From Duncaniella sp. (lineage in GTDB: Bacteria > Bacteroidota > Bacteroidia > Bacteroidales > Muribaculaceae): a stretch of 9,920 nucleotides of DNA. The notes below the pieces were generated by a model that did not search any database, was not told the origin of the DNA, and worked only from the letters and a program-made list of their open reading frames with translations. Below, piece after piece: positions 1-6,407 of this stretch (the stretch's first letter is position 1; every line of letters begins with the position of its first letter). The DNA lies in the NCBI GenBank assembly GCA_029052375.1, contig JAIDJD010000467.1:1-9920 (forward strand). The letters are read 5' to 3'. The translations under genes were made by a program, and so were the position numbers.

Positions 1-385
1 GCATACGGGCCACGGCGTCGCCGCGCGATATGTGTCCGTTCTCGAGGACGGCCACCGTCACCACGGCGCGGGCGGCGGGGACGCCGGAGCCGTTGTCTAT
101 GCGCTGGTCGAAGAGATAGCGGGCGCCCTCGCGCCTTACTGTCAGGGAGGACACGACGGTGTCGCCCATGGTGAGCGAGTTGAGGTATTCGATTTCGATT
201 TTTCTCACCACGGGGTCGATGCCGGCCTCGTGCATGGCGCGGAACGATGTGCCGCGCTCTTCGCAGAAGGCGTGGCGCGTCAGTTCGAGGTAGTGGAGAT
301 AGTTGGCGTTGTTGACTATCCCCTGGACGTCGCATTCGTAGTCGCGGACGCCGAAGGTGATCTGGAATGGCGGTTCGGTGGTCAT
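1..385 (-). CDS. 4HBT-family acyl-CoA thioesterase (hotdog fold), C-terminus cut by window edge
   Basis: Reading the minus strand from ATG at 385 gives 128 codons with no stop before the window edge; it begins MTTEPPFQITFGVRDYECD. The segment at residues 12-36 matches the first helix region of YbgC/FadM-type 4-hydroxybenzoyl-CoA thioesterases: D19 followed by VQGIV and then NNANYLHYLE. In that family this Asp (DxxGxV pattern) is the usual catalytic residue. Residues 62-90 (RKIEIEYLNSLTMGD and onward) give the strand pattern of the hotdog sheet. Family members are about 130-150 residues, so only a short tail is missing. It should hydrolyse an acyl-CoA to free acid and CoA in the cytoplasm; the substrate cannot be read from sequence. 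The start lies 23 nt after the stop of the acyl-CoA synthetase, with the purine-rich run GGAGGG-like CCTCCCCC complement nearby not clearly acting as a ribosome site. Co-transcription with the synthetase is inferred from spacing and strand. Confidence 0.85.
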   Translation of the reverse strand, partial: MTTEPPFQITFGVRDYECDVQGIVNNANYLHYLELTRHAFCEERGTSFRAMHEAGIDPVVRKIEIEYLNSLTMGDTVVSSLTVRREGARYLFDQRIDNGSGVPAARAVVTVAVLENGHISRGDAVARM

Positions 386-408
386 TCTTGCTGGGGGAGG
401 AGAGGCTT

Positions 409-2079
409 TTATGCGTTGTAGAGATAGCGCTTTATAGAGCGCTTGGGTGTCTTCTCGAATTCGTTGGCTATGAGCTGTATCCTGTCTATGCGCTCGTAGG
501 GGGCCACGAGCCTGTTGAGCTCGGCCCTGGTCTTCTCCATTATCTCGGGGAGGTCTGTGTTGCCGAGCTTGTCGCGGTCTACGGCCTCGTAGTCGGGATA
601 GACGAGCGCTATGAGGTTCTTGCCGCGCTCTACCACGAGGCTTTCGGCCACGTAGGGCATATTGTTCAGCTTGGCTTCTATCTCTTCGGGGTAGATGTTC
701 TGTCCGTTGGCCGAGAGTATCATGGTCTTGTACCGGCCTCGGATGAATATGGTGTTGCCGTTGCTGATTGTGCCCATGTCGCCTGTGTGCAGCCAGCCGT
801 CGGCGTCGATGACGGCCTCGGTGGCCTCGGGGTTGCGGTAGTAGCCTTTCATGACGTTCATGCCGCGGACACAGATTTCGCCCGAGACTTTCTCAGGGTC
901 GGGCGAGCCGTCTATCCTGGCCTCCATGATGGCGGGGAGGACACGGCCCGAGGAGCCGGGGATGAACTTGCGCCAGGGGGTGTAGCTGATGAGGGGCCCG
1001 CACTCCGTCATGCCGTAGCCGACGGTGAAGGGGAAGCCTATGCGGTGCAGGAAGGCCTCGACCTCGGGGTTGAGGGGAGCGCCTCCGACTATGACCTCTT
1101 CGAACTCGCCTCCGAAGGCGGCGATGAGCTGCTGGCGTATGCGGCGGAAGAGCACTTTGTTGAGGCCGGGCATACGCATTATGTTTCTGACGTAGCCCTT
1201 GTCGAGTATGGGGCGCAGCTTGTTGCGGTAGATTTTCTCGAGGATGAGGGGGACGCAGATTATGAGGTTGGGCTTGACCTCGGCGAAGGCCTTGAGCAGA
1301 AGCTTGGGGGTTGGGAGGCGCCCGAGGAGGGTGACGTGGGTGCCGACGGCGAGCGGCACGAGCATATCGAAGGCGCAGCCGTAGGCGTGGGCCAGGGGCA
1401 GGAACGAGAGACAGCGCGAGCCTCGGTAGTGGAGGCGCGAGTCGATGCCGAAGATGACGTTGCCCTTGAGGTTGCCGAGGGTGAGCATCACGCCTTTTGA
1501 AAATCCTGTGGTGCCTGACGTGTAGTTGATCTCGGCCACGTTGTTCTCGTCGATGTCGGGATAGTCGACGTCTGCGGTGGTGAATCCGTGGGGATACCTG
1601 CGCCGCATCCTGTCTGAGAGCTTGTCCAGGAATTTGCGAGCGTGTCCGTCCATGCCCGGCGCCTCGGCCAGGACGGCCCTGCGCTCGAGCGAGAAGACGG
1701 CCTTGACGGCTGTCAGCTGTTCAAACTCCATGTTTTCGAATATCGACTCTGTGATGAAGAGCAGGACACTGCCCGAGTGGTTGATGATATGCTGTGCGTC
1801 CTGGACATTGAAGTCTTGCAGCACGGGGACTATGACGGCTCCGTAGGTGACGGCGGACATATATATTTCCACCCACTCTACTGAGTTCTTGCCCATGAGG
1901 GCTATCTTGTCGCCTTGCCTGACGCCGAGGGCCTTGAAGAGCATATGCGAGGCGGCTATGCGTCTTGCCAGGTCGGCATACGTCATCGTGGCGCCCGAGC
2001 CGAAGTCGGTCAGCGCGGGGAGAGTCCAGTTCTGGCGGAAGCTTGAGGCATATATCTGCAGGAGTTTCTGTTGTGCCAT
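409..2079 (-). CDS. AMP-binding long-chain fatty acid--CoA ligase (FadD/ACS-like)
   Basis: A 556-residue ANL-superfamily adenylating enzyme, full length for the family. Visible motifs, in order: the phosphate-binding loop YTSGTTGFSKG at 186-196; YGMTE at 355-359 (adenine/acyl pocket); HTGD at 431-434 (ribose contact); the hinge region GRYKTMI near 448-454; and the C-terminal PKRSIKR, where K550 fits the catalytic lysine of the adenylation step. It should activate a fatty acid with ATP through an acyl-AMP and pass it to CoA. There is no signal peptide or clear membrane helix, so it is cytosolic or peripheral. The start at 2079 (MAQQKLLQIY) gives the normal family N-terminus. It lies downstream of serA but beyond 299 nt with strong hairpins, so it probably has its own promoter. 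The downstream partner is a thioesterase running the reverse CoA chemistry. Acyl chain length is not readable; an aryl or other acid is possible. Confidence 0.92.
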   Translation of the reverse strand: MAQQKLLQIYASSFRQNWTLPALTDFGSGATMTYADLARRIAASHMLFKALGVRQGDKIALMGKNSVEWVEIYMSAVTYGAVIVPVLQDFNVQDAQHIINHSGSVLLFITESIFENMEFEQLTAVKAVFSLERRAVLAEAPGMDGHARKFLDKLSDRMRRRYPHGFTTADVDYPDIDENNVAEINYTSGTTGFSKGVMLTLGNLKGNVIFGIDSRLHYRGSRCLSFLPLAHAYGCAFDMLVPLAVGTHVTLLGRLPTPKLLLKAFAEVKPNLIICVPLILEKIYRNKLRPILDKGYVRNIMRMPGLNKVLFRRIRQQLIAAFGGEFEEVIVGGAPLNPEVEAFLHRIGFPFTVGYGMTECGPLISYTPWRKFIPGSSGRVLPAIMEARIDGSPDPEKVSGEICVRGMNVMKGYYRNPEATEAVIDADGWLHTGDMGTISNGNTIFIRGRYKTMILSANGQNIYPEEIEAKLNNMPYVAESLVVERGKNLIALVYPDYEAVDRDKLGNTDLPEIMEKTRAELNRLVAPYERIDRIQLIANEFEKTPKRSIKRYLYNA

Positions 2080-2234
2080 GATAGAATCGATGATTGAGGG
2101 GCGCCCGGCCGATGTCTTGCGGTTGGCGCGCCGGCGGGATGCGGTGGCATCCTGTGCCGCAGGGGTCTGTATATCTTCTGTATGTATATATTGAAACGCT
2201 TGCGGATGCCGGATTGTTTTTTGCTGAAAGAGAA

Positions 2235-2292
2235 GGCTCCGGAGTGCCGCCCGTGTCGTCGTTTCTGATGCTTGGGCCGCTGCTCCGGAGCC
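2235..2292. terminator. Large GC-rich hairpin after serA (possible terminator or attenuator)
   Basis: The arms GGCTCCGGAG (2235-2244) and CTCCGGAGCC (2283-2292) are perfect 10-bp complements. Inside them CGCCC faces GGGCCG with one bulged base, which lengthens the stem. On the minus strand, the direction of serA and the ligase, the hairpin is followed by TTCTCTTTC, a weak U-rich tail. On the plus strand it is followed by TTGTCTCTTC. It sits about 90-145 nt past the serA stop. A terminator for the serC-serA transcript is the simplest reading; a leader element for the ligase gene is the alternative. Confidence 0.55.
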
Positions 2293-2311
2293 TTGTCTCT
2301 TCGGGAGAGGG

Positions 2312-2344
2312 GGCCGCCGGTCCTTGGATTGAGGTCCGGCGGCC
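2312..2344. terminator. Second hairpin immediately after serA
   Basis: The arms GGCCGCCGG (2312-2320) and CCGGCGGCC (2336-2344) form a perfect 9-bp GC stem around a 15-nt loop, which can add two further C-G pairs after one T-T mismatch. It lies 35-67 nt past the serA stop. On the minus strand no U-tract follows it (next bases CCCTCTCC), so it is not a classic intrinsic terminator. It may protect the 3' end of the serC-serA mRNA or cooperate with the larger hairpin beyond it. Confidence 0.45.
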
Positions 2345-2378
2345 GGGTTGTGCTATTGCGCTGAGGCTTGTTTTTTTC

Positions 2379-3299
2379 TTATTTGTTGACGCGGAATCTG
2401 TCGGCTCCTGTGGTGAGGAAGTCGATGGCCTGACGTGCGGCGGCGATGCCTGCGTTGATGTTGGCCTCGGATGTCTGCGCTCCCATCTTCTTAGGTGTGA
2501 AGAAGACGCGGTCGCCGAAGAGGGCCTTCATCTCGTTGGCCATGGCGGGGGCCACGTCTGCGGCATACTTGAGGTCGGGGCGCTCGGTGAGGGCCTGGAT
2601 GAGGCCTTCCTCGTCGATGACCTCCTTGCGGGCTGTGTTGACGAGCAGGCCGCCCTTGGGCATGAGCACGATGAGGTCGCGTCCTATGGAGCCGCGTGTC
2701 TCGGGGGTGGCGGGGATGTGGATGGAGACCACGGAGTTTTCGCTGTAGAGGCGCTCTACGGTGTCGACGGGGGTCACGCCGGCCTCTTCCATGGCGGCCG
2801 CGGGGCAGTAGGGGTCGAGGGCCGACACCTCCATCTCGAAGCCGCGGGCTATGCGGGCCACGTTGCGGCCTACCTGGCCGAAGGCCTGGATGCCGAGGCG
2901 CTTGCCTTTGAGCTCTGTGCCCGAGGTGCCGTTGTAGCAGTTGCGCTCCATCATCACGGCCATGCCGAATACGAGTTCGGCCACGGCGTTGGAGTTCTGT
3001 CCGGGGGTGTTCTGTACGCTGATGCCTGCGGCTGTGGCGGCCTCGAGGTCGATGTTGTCATATCCGGCTCCGGCGCGCACCACAATCTTGAGGTTCTTGC
3101 CTGCGGCTATCACCTCGGGGTCTACCTTGTCCGAGCGTACTATGAGGGCGTCTGCGTCGGCCACGGCTTCGAGCAGGGCGGCCTTCTCGGTGTATTTCTC
3201 GAGCAGGGCGAGCTCGGCGCCGGCCTCTTCGACTGCCTTGCGCATACCTTCGACGGCCACAGCCGCGAAGGGCTTCTCTGTTGCTATGAGGATTTTCAT
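2379..3299 (-). CDS. serA: D-3-phosphoglycerate dehydrogenase, ACT-less Bacteroidales type
   Basis: A 306-residue D-2-hydroxyacid dehydrogenase that oxidises 3-phosphoglycerate to 3-phosphohydroxypyruvate with NAD+, the first step of serine synthesis. Substrate-domain signatures are VVRAGAGYDNIDL (73-85) and TPGQNSNAVAELV (98-110). The nucleotide-binding domain starts at 135; its glycine motif reads AFGQVG (139-144), with the first Gly of GxGxxG replaced by Ala. D162 fits the ribose-binding acid. R224 (NTARKEV) is the substrate/catalytic Arg. The usual catalytic His is replaced by Lys: TPKKMGAQT at 268-276, K270. There is no C-terminal ACT or ASB domain, so the serine feedback control known from E. 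coli SerA is not expected. I recall the same His-to-Lys form in other Bacteroidales and in Entamoeba PGDH, so it looks like a family trait rather than decay. It lies 27 nt after serC, on the same strand. Confidence 0.93.
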   Translation of the reverse strand: MKILIATEKPFAAVAVEGMRKAVEEAGAELALLEKYTEKAALLEAVADADALIVRSDKVDPEVIAAGKNLKIVVRAGAGYDNIDLEAATAAGISVQNTPGQNSNAVAELVFGMAVMMERNCYNGTSGTELKGKRLGIQAFGQVGRNVARIARGFEMEVSALDPYCPAAAMEEAGVTPVDTVERLYSENSVVSIHIPATPETRGSIGRDLIVLMPKGGLLVNTARKEVIDEEGLIQALTERPDLKYAADVAPAMANEMKALFGDRVFFTPKKMGAQTSEANINAGIAAARQAIDFLTTGADRFRVNK

Positions 3300-3326
3300 A
3301 TCTCGCGGGGTATGATGGTCAGGGAA

Positions 3327-4394
3327 TCAGTGCTGGCTCTCGAAGTCTTTCATGGCCTGGACGAGCGCCTCTACGCTCTCTGCGGGGAGGGCGTTGTAGA
3401 GCGATGCGCGGAAGCCGCCTACGGAACGGTGGCCCTTGATGCCGACGATGCCGCGCTGCGAGGCAAAGTCGATGAAGGCTTTCTCGAGCTCGGCATACTC
3501 GGGTTTCATGACGAAGGTGACGTTCATTATCGAGCGCGAGTCGGGGCGGGCTGTGCCGACAAAGATTCTCGACGAGTCGATGGCGTCGTAGAGCATACCG
3601 GCTTTCTTGAGGTCGAGGGCCTCGAGGGCCTTGACGCCGCCCATCTCCTTGTAGTAGCGGAGGGTCATGAGCGAGGAGTAGACGGGGAGCACGGGGGGTG
3701 TGTTGAACATCGAGCCCTTCTTGATGTGGGTGCGGTAGTCGAGCATGGTGGGGATGGCGCGGTCTACCTTGCCGAGCGCGTCCTCCTTGACGATGACGAG
3801 TGTGACGCCGGCGGGGCCGAGGTTTTTCTGTGCGCCTGCGTAGATGACGTCATACTTGGAGACGTCTACGGGGCGGGAGAATATATCGGACGACATATCG
3901 GCTACGAGGGGCACGGGGACGTCGGGGTCTGTGCGCAGCTCGGTGCCGTAGATGGTGTTGTTGGTGGTGATGTGGAGGTAGTCAAGGTCGGCGGGCACCT
4001 CGTAGCCTGTGGGATAGAAGGTGTAGTTGGCGTCCTTGGAAGAGGCGAGCACGTCTGCCTCGCCGAAGAGCTTGGCCTCCTTGATGGCGTTGGATGCCCA
4101 TGTGCCGGTGTCGAGATAGCCGGCGCGGCCGCGCATGAGGTTCATGGGGACCATGGCGAACTGGAGGCTCGCGCCGCCGCCGAGGAAGAGCACGTGATAG
4201 CCTTCGGGGACGTCGAGGAGCTCCTTGACCAGAGCCTGGGCCTCGTCCATGACGGCGACAAACTCTTTGGAACGGTGAGACACCTCGAGTATCGAGAGTC
4301 CGGTGCCTGCAAAGTCTTTGATGGCCTCGGCTGTCTGGCCGATGGTGTACTGGCTCAGGATCGAGGGCCCTGCATAGAAATTATGTTTCTTCAT
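3327..4394 (-). CDS. serC: Phosphoserine aminotransferase
   Basis: A 355-residue class-V PLP aminotransferase, the standard SerC length. It converts 3-phosphohydroxypyruvate plus glutamate to phosphoserine plus 2-oxoglutarate, and also serves pyridoxal phosphate synthesis in organisms that use the DXP-dependent route. Visible signatures: NFYAGPSILS at 5-14; SHRS at 39-42, with the substrate-phosphate His/Arg; GGGASLQF at 72-79 (cofactor phosphate loop); ADMSSD at 165-170; and the Schiff-base lysine K190 in YAGAQKNLGPAG. The C-terminal GFRASLYNALP, also conserved, contains the Arg of the active site. The ATG at 4394 is preceded by no Shine-Dalgarno site, only an A/C-rich stretch. A TAATTTTGCA -7 box about 50 nt upstream makes serC the first gene of a serC-serA transcript. 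Being next to serA supports the assignment. Confidence 0.96.
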   Translation of the reverse strand: MKKHNFYAGPSILSQYTIGQTAEAIKDFAGTGLSILEVSHRSKEFVAVMDEAQALVKELLDVPEGYHVLFLGGGASLQFAMVPMNLMRGRAGYLDTGTWASNAIKEAKLFGEADVLASSKDANYTFYPTGYEVPADLDYLHITTNNTIYGTELRTDPDVPVPLVADMSSDIFSRPVDVSKYDVIYAGAQKNLGPAGVTLVIVKEDALGKVDRAIPTMLDYRTHIKKGSMFNTPPVLPVYSSLMTLRYYKEMGGVKALEALDLKKAGMLYDAIDSSRIFVGTARPDSRSIMNVTFVMKPEYAELEKAFIDFASQRGIVGIKGHRSVGGFRASLYNALPAESVEALVQAMKDFESQH

Positions 4395-4442
4395 ATGCTT
4401 GTGTGATTTTGGATGTGGTCTGGGTTTGGGGTATATCAGGAT

Positions 4443-4452
4443 TGCAAAATTA
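4443..4452 (-). promoter_or_regulatory. Probable serC promoter (-7 box TAATTTTGCA)
   Basis: On the minus strand TAATTTTGCA matches the Bacteroidetes -7 consensus TAnnTTTG exactly, 49 nt from the serC start codon. No TTTG lies at the usual 19-21 nt spacing; the nearest TTTG is 32 nt upstream. The call therefore rests on the -7 element and on its position in the 122-nt rarA-serC gap. A weak 5-bp hairpin (4483-4497) lies between it and the rarA stop. Confidence 0.5.
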
Positions 4453-4516
4453 ACAAAATATTCTGAACCTCACTCTTGAATTGCCAAAAAAGTTGGCGAT
4501 ATGTGTCCGGGCGACG

Positions 4517-5821
4517 TTATCCGGCGCTTTCTGCGGGGGGCTGGGGGGCGCGGGCCCAGCGTTCGTTCTGGAGGGCGGCCCAGCGCTGTTCGGCGGGGTT
4601 GTCGGCCGGTTGCCAGAGGGTCTTGTGGCCGAGGGCGTCGGGCATGAACTGCTGTGCCACGAAGTGGCCGGGATAGTCGTGAGAGTATCTGTAGTCGCGT
4701 CCGCAGCCCATCTCTTTCATCAGCTGTGTGGGGGCGTTGCGCAGGTGCAGGGGCACGGGCAGGTCGCCTGTCTCGCGGACGAGGGCCTGGGCTTTGCCGA
4801 TGGCCAGGTAGGTGGAGTTGCTCTTGGGCGAGAGGGCCAGGTAGACGGTACATTCAGAGAGTGTTATGCGCCCCTCGGGCCAGCCTAATTTGTGGATGGC
4901 GTCAAAGGTGGCGTTGGCCATGAGGAGGGCGTTGGGGTTGGCGAGGCCGATGTCTTCCGAGGCGAGTATCAGCAGGCGCCGGGCTATGAATTCGGGGTCT
5001 TCGCCGCCCTCTATCATGCGCGCCAGCCAGTAGAGCGCGGCGTCGGGGTCGCTGCCTCGGACGCTCTTGATGAAGGCCGAGATGATGTCGTAGTGCATCT
5101 CGCCTCCCTTGTCGTAGGCGGCGGGGTTTTCCTGCAGGCGGTCTGTGACGAGGCGGTCGTCTATGACGAGCCTGGACCCGCGTGGCGTCGACTGTTCGAG
5201 CAGGTCGAGGATGTTGAGCAGTTTGCGCGCGTCGCCTCCCGAGAAGCGGAAGAGGGCTGTGGTCTCGCGCACCTCGGGGTTGTGAGAGGCCATCACCTCG
5301 TCTTTGAGGGCGTTGTCGAGAAGGGTCTGGAGCTCGGCCGCGTCGAGGGGCCTGAGCGTGTAGACCTGGGCGCGTGAGAGCAGTGGCCTTATCACTTCGA
5401 ACGAGGGGTTTTCCGTAGTGGCTCCGATGAGGGTGACTGTGCCCTTTTCGACGGCTCCGAGCAGGGAGTCTTGCTGGGCCTTGCTGAAGCGGTGTATTTC
5501 GTCTATGAAGAGTATCGGGCGTCCCGAGGCGAAGATGCCCGAGGAGTCGCGCGAGCACTTCTCTATCACCTCGCGGACATCCTTGACGCCTGCGTTGATG
5601 GCAGAGAGGGTGTAGAAGGGGGCTTTGACTGTGTTGGCTATGATGCGGGCCAGGGTGGTCTTGCCTACGCCGGGAGGGCCCCAGAGGATGAAGGAGGCCA
5701 CGTTGCCGCTCTCTATCATCCTGCGCATGATGCCGTCGGGCCCTACGAGGTGTGTCTGTCCTATGTAGTCGGCGAGGGTCTGCGGCCGCAGGCGCTCGGC
5801 CAGTGGTGGTGTCAGTGACAT
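4517..5821 (-). CDS. rarA: Replication-associated recombination protein A, AAA+ ATPase
   Basis: A 434-residue cytosolic clamp-loader-like AAA+ ATPase of the RarA/MgsA/WRNIP1 family, which acts at stalled or gapped replication forks. Landmarks from the chosen start: LAERLRPQTLADYIGQ at 7-22; Walker A GPPGVGKT at 48-55; Walker B LFIDEIH at 104-110; sensor 1 GATTENPS at 133-140; and the arginine finger in LLSR (R150). The C-terminal half has the family's conserved blocks DGEMHYD-like GGEMHYDIISAFIKS, RGSDPDAALYWLARM, ASEDIGLANP and LPVPLHLRNAPT. The reading frame stays open to 5896, but the ATG at 5821 (MSLTPPLAERL) fits the family N-terminus. A TAACTTTGCA promoter box at 5850-5859 would lie inside the longer version, so 5821 is preferred. 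The last ~15 residues (APQPPAESAG) are a low-complexity tail. The gene is divergent from the membrane-protein operon. Confidence 0.95.
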   Translation of the reverse strand: MSLTPPLAERLRPQTLADYIGQTHLVGPDGIMRRMIESGNVASFILWGPPGVGKTTLARIIANTVKAPFYTLSAINAGVKDVREVIEKCSRDSSGIFASGRPILFIDEIHRFSKAQQDSLLGAVEKGTVTLIGATTENPSFEVIRPLLSRAQVYTLRPLDAAELQTLLDNALKDEVMASHNPEVRETTALFRFSGGDARKLLNILDLLEQSTPRGSRLVIDDRLVTDRLQENPAAYDKGGEMHYDIISAFIKSVRGSDPDAALYWLARMIEGGEDPEFIARRLLILASEDIGLANPNALLMANATFDAIHKLGWPEGRITLSECTVYLALSPKSNSTYLAIGKAQALVRETGDLPVPLHLRNAPTQLMKEMGCGRDYRYSHDYPGHFVAQQFMPDALGHKTLWQPADNPAEQRWAALQNERWARAPQPPAESAG

Positions 5822-5849
5822 ATTGATGGTGCTGGCGTTTTCTGTTTGG

Positions 5850-5859
5850 TGCAAAGTTA
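5850..5859 (-). promoter_or_regulatory. Probable rarA promoter (-7 box TAACTTTGCA)
   Basis: The minus strand carries TAACTTTGCA, an exact TAnnTTTG match, about 28 nt upstream of the rarA ATG, implying a short leader of roughly 20-25 nt. The -33 element is weak (TCGG/CGGA at 19-20 nt spacing). The box decides the rarA start, because a start at 5896 would lie upstream of transcription. Confidence 0.5.
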
Positions 5860-5941
5860 GAGAAATAAGTCGGGATTTCCGATTTTCGCCTTCCAAAAGC
5901 TGAGGGTCGAGTGTTAAGGAAAATTAATCGGATGAGTTTTT

Positions 5942-5972
5942 TTTCAATCCTAAGATTTTTTGATTAATTTTA
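5942..5972 (+). promoter_or_regulatory. Probable promoter of the 6113-9133 operon
   Basis: TTTC (5942-5945), 19 nt, then TAATTTTA (5965-5972) resembles the Bacteroidetes TTTG-N19-21-TAnnTTTG promoter with one mismatch in each box. The start site would fall near 5976-5980, just before the first pairing base of the structured leader at 5985. A T-rich stretch lies directly upstream (5936-5945). No better plus-strand promoter was found in the spacer. Confidence 0.45.
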
Positions 5973-5984
5973 CGCCCTGCGAGG

Positions 5985-6085
5985 ATGCTGTCAGAGGCGT
6001 CGCCGCGAACAATAAGGGCTCTCGGCTTGTTGTATCGTCAGGGACGAGAGCCCGACTCTGTGCGGTCTCCGCCTCAAGACAGCAT
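5985..6085 (+). promoter_or_regulatory. Highly structured 5' leader (candidate cis-acting RNA element or small RNA)
   Basis: Four nested stems fold this stretch into a single rod. Stem I is ATGCTGTC (5985-5992) with GACAGCAT (6078-6085). Stem II is GAGGCG (5994-5999) with CGCCTC (6070-6075). Stem III is CCGC (6003-6006) with GCGG (6062-6065). Stem IV is GGGCTCTCG (6016-6024) with CGAGAGCCC (6045-6053). All 27 base pairs are Watson-Crick. A 9-by-8-nt internal loop separates stems III and IV, and the apical loop has 20 nt. An AT-rich 27-nt linker joins the element to the ATG at 6113. No U-tract follows, so it is not a simple terminator. On the minus strand stem IV is followed by TTATTGTT, leaving a weak terminator possible there. 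I do not recognise a known riboswitch family. Base pairing is seen; regulatory function is inferred. Confidence 0.55.
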
Positions 6086-6116
6086 TTACGAACGTTTTAA
6101 ACTATTGAGATTATGA
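5985..6116 (+). CDS. Possible 43-codon upstream reading frame overlapping the next start (ATGA)
   Basis: ATG at 5985, the first paired base of the structured leader, opens a 43-codon frame beginning MLSEASPRT and ending ERFKLLRL. Its TGA stop (6114-6116) overlaps the ATG at 6113 as ATGA, the classic arrangement for translational coupling. Against it: several codons (AGG, ATA, CGA, AGA) are unlike the neighbouring genes, the product resembles nothing I know, and the base pairing alone explains much of the sequence. It could be a leader peptide or a chance open frame. Confidence 0.2.
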   Translation: MLSEASPRTIRALGLLYRQGREPDSVRSPPQDSIYERFKLLRL

Positions 6117-6355
6117 GCGCTCAACGCAATTCCGGAACACCCAGGACGATGCAGAACGTCTTCGGTATCATCATGATTGTCGTCTATCTCGGCATGAGTG
6201 TACTCTTCTTCTGCGGTTTCTTCGACATCCTCTTTCCTACCTGGGGCTGGGTGCGCTGGGCCGGCGGCGCCCTCTTCCTCGTCTACGGCCTCTGGCGCGG
6301 TTACCGCCAGTTTGCCGGCATAGATGCCGGGTATGGCAACGACCGCGGCGAATGA
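6113..6355 (+). CDS. Small two-helix inner-membrane protein, function unknown
   Basis: An 80-residue protein with a polar N-terminus (MSAQRNSGTPRTMQ), a first membrane segment around residues 15-37 (NVFGIIMIVVYLGMSVLFF and onward), a short turn with WGWVRW, a second hydrophobic segment around 49-61 (GGALFLVYGLW), and a basic then acidic tail. By the positive-inside rule both ends probably lie in the cytoplasm. I cannot assign a family. Small proteins of this shape occur in Bacteroidales immediately upstream of a PstS-like lipoprotein and a TPR protein, often near ExbB/ExbD/TonB genes, but no such energising genes are present here. It is first in the operon, 52 nt before the lipoprotein, and sits behind the structured leader at 5985-6085. 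No Shine-Dalgarno site is visible; an A/T-rich stretch precedes the ATG. Confidence 0.8.
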   Translation: MSAQRNSGTPRTMQNVFGIIMIVVYLGMSVLFFCGFFDILFPTWGWVRWAGGALFLVYGLWRGYRQFAGIDAGYGNDRGE

Positions 6356-6407
6356 TGCCGGGCAGGGCCTGTCCGAATCTCAGCAAAACCAGAAAAACTC
6401 ATCAGCA

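Larger units (their letters stand above)
2080..2378. other. serA to acyl-CoA ligase spacer, no gene seen
   Basis: This 299-nt spacer holds two strong inverted repeats, listed separately (2235-2292 and 2312-2344). A small hairpin, GGATGC/GCATCC with loop GGTG, sits at 2137-2152 inside the expected 5' leader of the ligase mRNA. A convincing promoter for the ligase was not found. On the minus strand TTTC, 19 nt, then TATACAGA occurs around 2169-2199, but its -7 half fits TAnnTTTG poorly. No credible small reading frame was recognised. Confidence 0.6.

Noticed and set aside
367..1500. 377-codon plus-strand frame antisense to the acyl-CoA ligase
   Set aside because: The minus strand encodes a full set of ANL motifs here; this frame has low-complexity composition and no recognisable domain.
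2094..4406. 770-codon open frame on the plus strand, antisense to serA and serC
   Set aside because: It is an artefact of GC-biased codons in the two well-identified minus-strand genes; the translation is rich in G, V, E and H and matches no fold, and it runs across the spacer and both genes.
4902..5558. 218-codon minus-strand frame in another phase of rarA
   Set aside because: Arg/Pro/His-rich shadow of the RarA coding frame on the same strand.
5822..5896. 25-residue N-terminal extension of RarA
   Set aside because: It is absent from the family as I know it, and the TAACTTTGCA promoter box lies within it.
5985..6085. 6S RNA next to rarA, as in some Firmicutes
   Set aside because: The element is about half the usual 6S length and its internal loop is smaller than the open-promoter-like bubble; the resemblance is only the general rod shape.
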